Positions 4,153-7,006 of a stretch of DNA of 7,006 bases are shown piece by piece. The notes below the pieces were generated by a model. That model did not search any database and was not told where the DNA came from. It was given only the letters and a program-made list of their open reading frames with translations. The stretch comes from an uncultured Actinomycetes bacterium (GTDB lineage Bacteria > Actinomycetota > Actinomycetes > Nanopelagicales > Nanopelagicaceae): assembly GCA_937864205.1 (NCBI GenBank), contig CALMJB010000126.1:1-7006 (forward strand), written 5' to 3'. Position 1 is the stretch's first letter. Every line of letters starts with the position of its first letter. A program made the position numbers and the translations under genes.

Positions 4153-6816
4153 TTAATTGGCACCGTGACAGCGCTTATATTTCTTACCCGAGCCGCATGG
4201 GCAAGGCGCATTGCGCGAAACATTTTGTCCCTCTGTCGGTTCTAATTCGGCAGCGGAATAACTAAGTTGTGAAGGTTCTGGAATTTTTGGTGCCGGTGAA
4301 AGACCTTTCGCGGCAACTTGTTCGCCCTCGACCTGCACTTCAACATTAAATAGAAAGCCGACTAGTTCTTCTTTGATTGCATCCATCATCGCCGAGAACA
4401 AATCAAAGCCTTCTCGTTGATATTCAACTAATGGATCTCGTTGCGCCATGGCACGCAAACCAATTCCCTCTTGCAAATAATCCATTTCATATAAGTGGTC
4501 GCGCCACTTCTTATCAAGAACTGAAAGCAAAATCTTGCGCTCTAATTCGCGAATCACCGTTTCAGTTAAATCTTTTTCGCGGGCTTGATATGCCTGATCT
4601 GCGTCAGTTAAAACTTTTTCTAATAAATAATCAGAGTCAAGATTTCCTTGCCCACCTGCTTCGGTGATTACATCCTCATATGTAAATGAGATTGGATACA
4701 AACTCTTAAGTGCACTCCAGAGGGTCTTTAAATCCCAATCTTCTGGAACTCCGGCGGTGGCATTTGTTACATAAGCTGAAATTGTGTCAAACATGAATGT
4801 GCGTACTTGCTCTTTTAAATCCGCCCCTTCAAGCACAGATCTGCGTTCTTTATAGATAACGGTGCGTTGTTGATTCATCACATCGTCATACTTCAAAACA
4901 TTCTTTCGCATCTCAAAGTTCAATGATTCAACTTGTGTTTGGGCTGATTTAATTGCGTTGCTGACAATCTTTGATTCCAGTGGAGTGTCTTCTGGCATTC
5001 CGGCCGCGGTTAAAAATCTTTCAACCAATGCGGAATTAAAACGGCGCATCAAATCATCTTGCAGTGATAAATAAAATCGAGATTCCCCTGGATCTCCTTG
5101 GCGACCAGATCGACCGCGCAACTGATTATCGATTCGGCGCGATTCATGACGTTCTGTGCCCAGCACATATAAACCACCAAGTTGAACAACTGTTTCATGT
5201 TGCTCTGCCACCGCTTTTCGTTGTTTTTCAATTTCAGCGGGCCAAGCATTTTCATATTCGGCTTGATTTTCTACCGGATTTAAACCTTTACGTTGCAATT
5301 CAAAATCTGCCATGAATTCAGGATTTCCACCGAGCATGATGTCGGTACCGCGACCGGCCATATTTGTTGCAACTGTTACTGCGCCAATTGTTCCGGCACG
5401 GGCAATGATGGCCGCTTCTCGTTCATGTTGTTTTGCATTTAAAACTTCATGTGGAATACCACGGCGTTTAAGCACAGCCGATAACTCTTCCGATTTTTCT
5501 ACGCTCACGGTTCCAACCAATACTGGTTGACCTTTTTTATGTCGATCTACGATGTCATCTGCGACCGCTTTGAACTTGCCAACTTCGGTTTTATAAATCA
5601 AATCTGGTTGATCGTTGCGAATCATAGGCTTGTTAGTTGGAATTGGAATTACCCCAAGTTTGTAAATTTGCATGAATTCGGAGGCTTCAGTCATAGCTGT
5701 ACCTGTCATGCCACTTAATTTCTTATACAAACGGAAGTAATTCTGCAATGTAATGGTTGCCAGAGTCTGATTCTCATCTTTGATTTCAATTCGCTCTTTA
5801 GCTTCAAGAGCTTGATGTAAACCTTCGTTATAGCGCCGGCCAGCCAACATACGACCAGTGTGTTCATCGACGATTAATAATTCACCATTCATCACGACAT
5901 AATCTTTATCGCGTTTGAACAATTCTTTAGCGCGAATGGCATTGTTTAGATATCCAATCATTGGAGTATTCGCTGCTTCATAGAGGTTGTCGATCTTTAA
6001 TGCTTGCTCTACTTTTTCAACACCTGGTTCTAAAATTCCGACGGTGCGCTTTTTCTCGTCAACTTCGTAATCGACCTCGCGTACTAATCTGCTGACGATA
6101 TTTGAAAACTCGACATACCACTTGGTGGCTTTATCAGCTGGTCCAGAAATTATTAATGGGGTTCGGGCTTCATCGATCAAAATAGAATCGGCTTCATCAA
6201 TGATTGCAAAATTATGTGCACGCTGAACGCAATCAGATAGCGACCAAGCCATGTTGTCACGCAAATAATCAAAACCAAATTCATTGTTAGTTCCATAGGT
6301 AATATCGGCGGCATAAGCATCACGCCGTTCGTTTGGAGTCATGCTGGCGAGAATTACCCCGACTTTTAACCCTAAAAAGCGATGGATTCGACCCATCCAT
6401 TCACTATCTCGCTCTGCTAAATAATCATTGACTGTAACTACATGTACGCCAGCGCCAGAAAGAGCATTTAAATAAGCCGGCAGTGTTGCCACCAAAGTTT
6501 TTCCTTCGCCGGTGCGCATTTCGGCAATGTTGCCTAAGTGAAGCGCTGCCCCACCCATCAATTGCACATCGTAATGTCGCTGTCCGAGTGTGCGTTTTGC
6601 AGCTTCGCGAACTACTGCGAATGCTTCTGGCAGTAAATCATCCAGGCTCTCGCCGTCATTGAATCGGTTTTTAAATTCAGTGGTTTTATTGCGAAGTGCT
6701 TCATCTGAAAGTGAAGAAATTTGTCCTTCAAAAGAATTCACTTGACTGGCTATTTTTTCTAGCCTTCGAACTTGGCGCCCTTCGCCGGCGCGCAAAATCT
6801 TGTCTAGCAAATTCAC
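4153..6816 (-). CDS. secA: Preprotein translocase ATPase SecA
   Basis: The 887-residue product is the cytosolic and membrane-bound motor that drives unfolded preproteins through SecYEG. Walker A is R-T-G-E-G-K-T (101-107) with K106, and the DEAD-type Walker B is I-I-D-E-A-D (205-210). The preprotein cross-linking region spans about 222-365 and the S-G-M-T-G-T-A motif is at 368-374. The second nucleotide-binding domain has M-A-G-R-G-T-D (486-492) and Q-L-R-G-R-S-G-R-Q-G-D (565-575). The helical scaffold includes W771-R-D-H-L. The C-terminal SEC-C zinc site is C872-x-C874-x8-C883-H884, which also contacts SecB or ribosomes in some bacteria. E. coli SecA has 901 residues, so this is full length with a short C-terminal linker. 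The start is GTG at 6816 with a strong AAAGGGG site 8 bases upstream. All motifs are intact. By its length and synteny it is the housekeeping SecA1 type rather than SecA2. Confidence 0.98.
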   Translation of the reverse strand: MNLLDKILRAGEGRQVRRLEKIASQVNSFEGQISSLSDEALRNKTTEFKNRFNDGESLDDLLPEAFAVVREAAKRTLGQRHYDVQLMGGAALHLGNIAEMRTGEGKTLVATLPAYLNALSGAGVHVVTVNDYLAERDSEWMGRIHRFLGLKVGVILASMTPNERRDAYAADITYGTNNEFGFDYLRDNMAWSLSDCVQRAHNFAIIDEADSILIDEARTPLIISGPADKATKWYVEFSNIVSRLVREVDYEVDEKKRTVGILEPGVEKVEQALKIDNLYEAANTPMIGYLNNAIRAKELFKRDKDYVVMNGELLIVDEHTGRMLAGRRYNEGLHQALEAKERIEIKDENQTLATITLQNYFRLYKKLSGMTGTAMTEASEFMQIYKLGVIPIPTNKPMIRNDQPDLIYKTEVGKFKAVADDIVDRHKKGQPVLVGTVSVEKSEELSAVLKRRGIPHEVLNAKQHEREAAIIARAGTIGAVTVATNMAGRGTDIMLGGNPEFMADFELQRKGLNPVENQAEYENAWPAEIEKQRKAVAEQHETVVQLGGLYVLGTERHESRRIDNQLRGRSGRQGDPGESRFYLSLQDDLMRRFNSALVERFLTAAGMPEDTPLESKIVSNAIKSAQTQVESLNFEMRKNVLKYDDVMNQQRTVIYKERRSVLEGADLKEQVRTFMFDTISAYVTNATAGVPEDWDLKTLWSALKSLYPISFTYEDVITEAGGQGNLDSDYLLEKVLTDADQAYQAREKDLTETVIRELERKILLSVLDKKWRDHLYEMDYLQEGIGLRAMAQRDPLVEYQREGFDLFSAMMDAIKEELVGFLFNVEVQVEGEQVAAKGLSPAPKIPEPSQLSYSAAELEPTEGQNVSRNAPCPCGSGKKYKRCHGAN

Positions 6817-6824
6817 GTTGAGTG

Positions 6825-6831
6825 CCCCTTT
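6825..6831 (-). promoter_or_regulatory. Ribosome binding site of secA
   Basis: AAAGGGG on the minus strand lies 8 bases before the GTG and supports that start over later in-frame codons. It is the clearest ribosome binding site in the window; most other genes here have weak ones. Confidence 0.75.
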
Positions 6832-6847
6832 AGAGAATCAGGTTCAG

Positions 6848-6853
6848 ATTTTA
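6848..6853 (-). promoter_or_regulatory. Candidate -10 element of a promoter just upstream of secA
   Basis: TAAAAT on the minus strand matches five of six positions of TATAAT and would start transcription near 6841, about 25 bases before the secA start codon and ahead of its ribosome binding site. No good -35 hexamer lies at 16-19 bases. secA may therefore have its own promoter or simply be read through from the comF-like gene. Confidence 0.25.
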
Positions 6854-6855
6854 TT

Positions 6856-7006
6856 CTAGGAATTAGCCTCATATGTTAGTCGGTTATGCCGCAATGTAGC
6901 GGCCGCGCAGATAACCGCTGAAACTGGGATATTTTCCACATTTAAGGCTCGAATTGCTTCTTTGACTGATGCTCCGGTTGTAACTAAATCATCTACAACC
7001 ACAATT
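6856..7006 (-). CDS. ComF-family phosphoribosyltransferase, 3' end only
   Basis: The last 49 codons plus stop (TAG, 6858-6856) are present; the 5' part lies beyond the right edge. The frame opens with I-V-V-V-D-D-L-V-T-T-G-A-S, the PRPP-binding motif of type I phosphoribosyltransferases, followed by V-K-E-A-I-R-A-L and a final beta strand V-S-A-V-I-C-A-A-A. The fact that the motif lies close to the C-terminus is typical of ComF/GntX-like proteins. In competent bacteria ComF works in DNA uptake; in actinobacteria its role is unclear. M. tuberculosis Rv3242c is the positional counterpart near secA1. The gene ends 39 bases upstream of secA on the same strand and is probably cotranscribed with it. 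A purine phosphoribosyltransferase is possible, but less likely given its place beside secA. Confidence 0.82.
   Translation of the reverse strand, partial: IVVVDDLVTTGASVKEAIRALNVENIPVSAVICAAATLRHNRLTYEANS

Noticed and set aside
4136..4157. Possible bidirectional terminator between the Rv3235-family gene and secA
   Set aside because: The only stem (AATTAG with TTAATT around T residues) is purely AT apart from one base, lies mostly inside coding sequence, and is too weak to call.
4377..5718. Several ORFs of 63 to 96 codons within secA, on both strands
   Set aside because: secA is intact with all motifs; these frames have low-complexity or unlikely compositions and are shadows of it.
1..7006. 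CRISPR array, insertion sequence, toxin-antitoxin or defence system
   Set aside because: I saw no regularly spaced repeats, transposase, nuclease or toxin-like ORF; the coding space is filled by the genes listed.

Overview
This is a low-GC, gene-dense stretch of an actinobacterial chromosome. A WhiB-family iron-sulfur regulator, a PdtaS-type histidine kinase, an Rv3235-family protein, SecA and a ComF-type phosphoribosyltransferase lie in an order that recalls a much longer block in Mycobacterium tuberculosis (Rv3219 whiB1, Rv3220c pdtaS, Rv3235, Rv3240c secA1, Rv3242c comF-like; recalled, not searched). AT-rich sequence, tiny intergenic gaps and overlapping genes suggest a streamlined actinobacterium such as the freshwater acI / Nanopelagicales group. 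That placement is an inference; no taxonomic marker was compared.

Layout, left to right. Positions 1-108 hold no certain gene; a minus-strand gene may start at position 21 and leave the window. A tRNA-Arg(CCG) lies at 109-180. A 166-base leader follows, with a hairpin and a possible five-codon upstream ORF, then whiB1 (+). Converging on whiB1, and overlapping its end by 20 bases, is a three-gene minus-strand cluster: a SAF-domain (CpaB/RcpC-like) membrane protein, a CpaE/Ssd-like P-loop protein and the PdtaS-like kinase, each overlapping the next. A 50-base divergent region carrying an 18-base palindrome separates this cluster from an Rv3235-family gene (+). That gene ends 3 bases from the end of the large minus-strand secA gene. 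The 3' end of a ComF-like phosphoribosyltransferase gene lies 39 bases upstream of secA and runs off the right edge.

How the parts may work together. SecA is the essential motor of protein export. WhiB1 and PdtaS are regulators: an NO/redox-responsive Fe-S protein, and a cytosolic histidine kinase whose usual partner is the ANTAR response regulator PdtaR, not present here. The SAF and P-loop pair resembles parts of Tad/Flp pilus or septum-placement systems, but no secretion ATPase, pilin or platform protein is in the window. The least ordinary points are the overlapping SAF/P-loop/kinase cluster, the lost P-loop lysines in its middle gene, the altered G1 box of the kinase, the palindrome at the cluster's start, the small ORF ending on the whiB1 start codon, and the absence of hpf between comF and secA. 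I see no clearly new defence, mobile or biosynthetic system.
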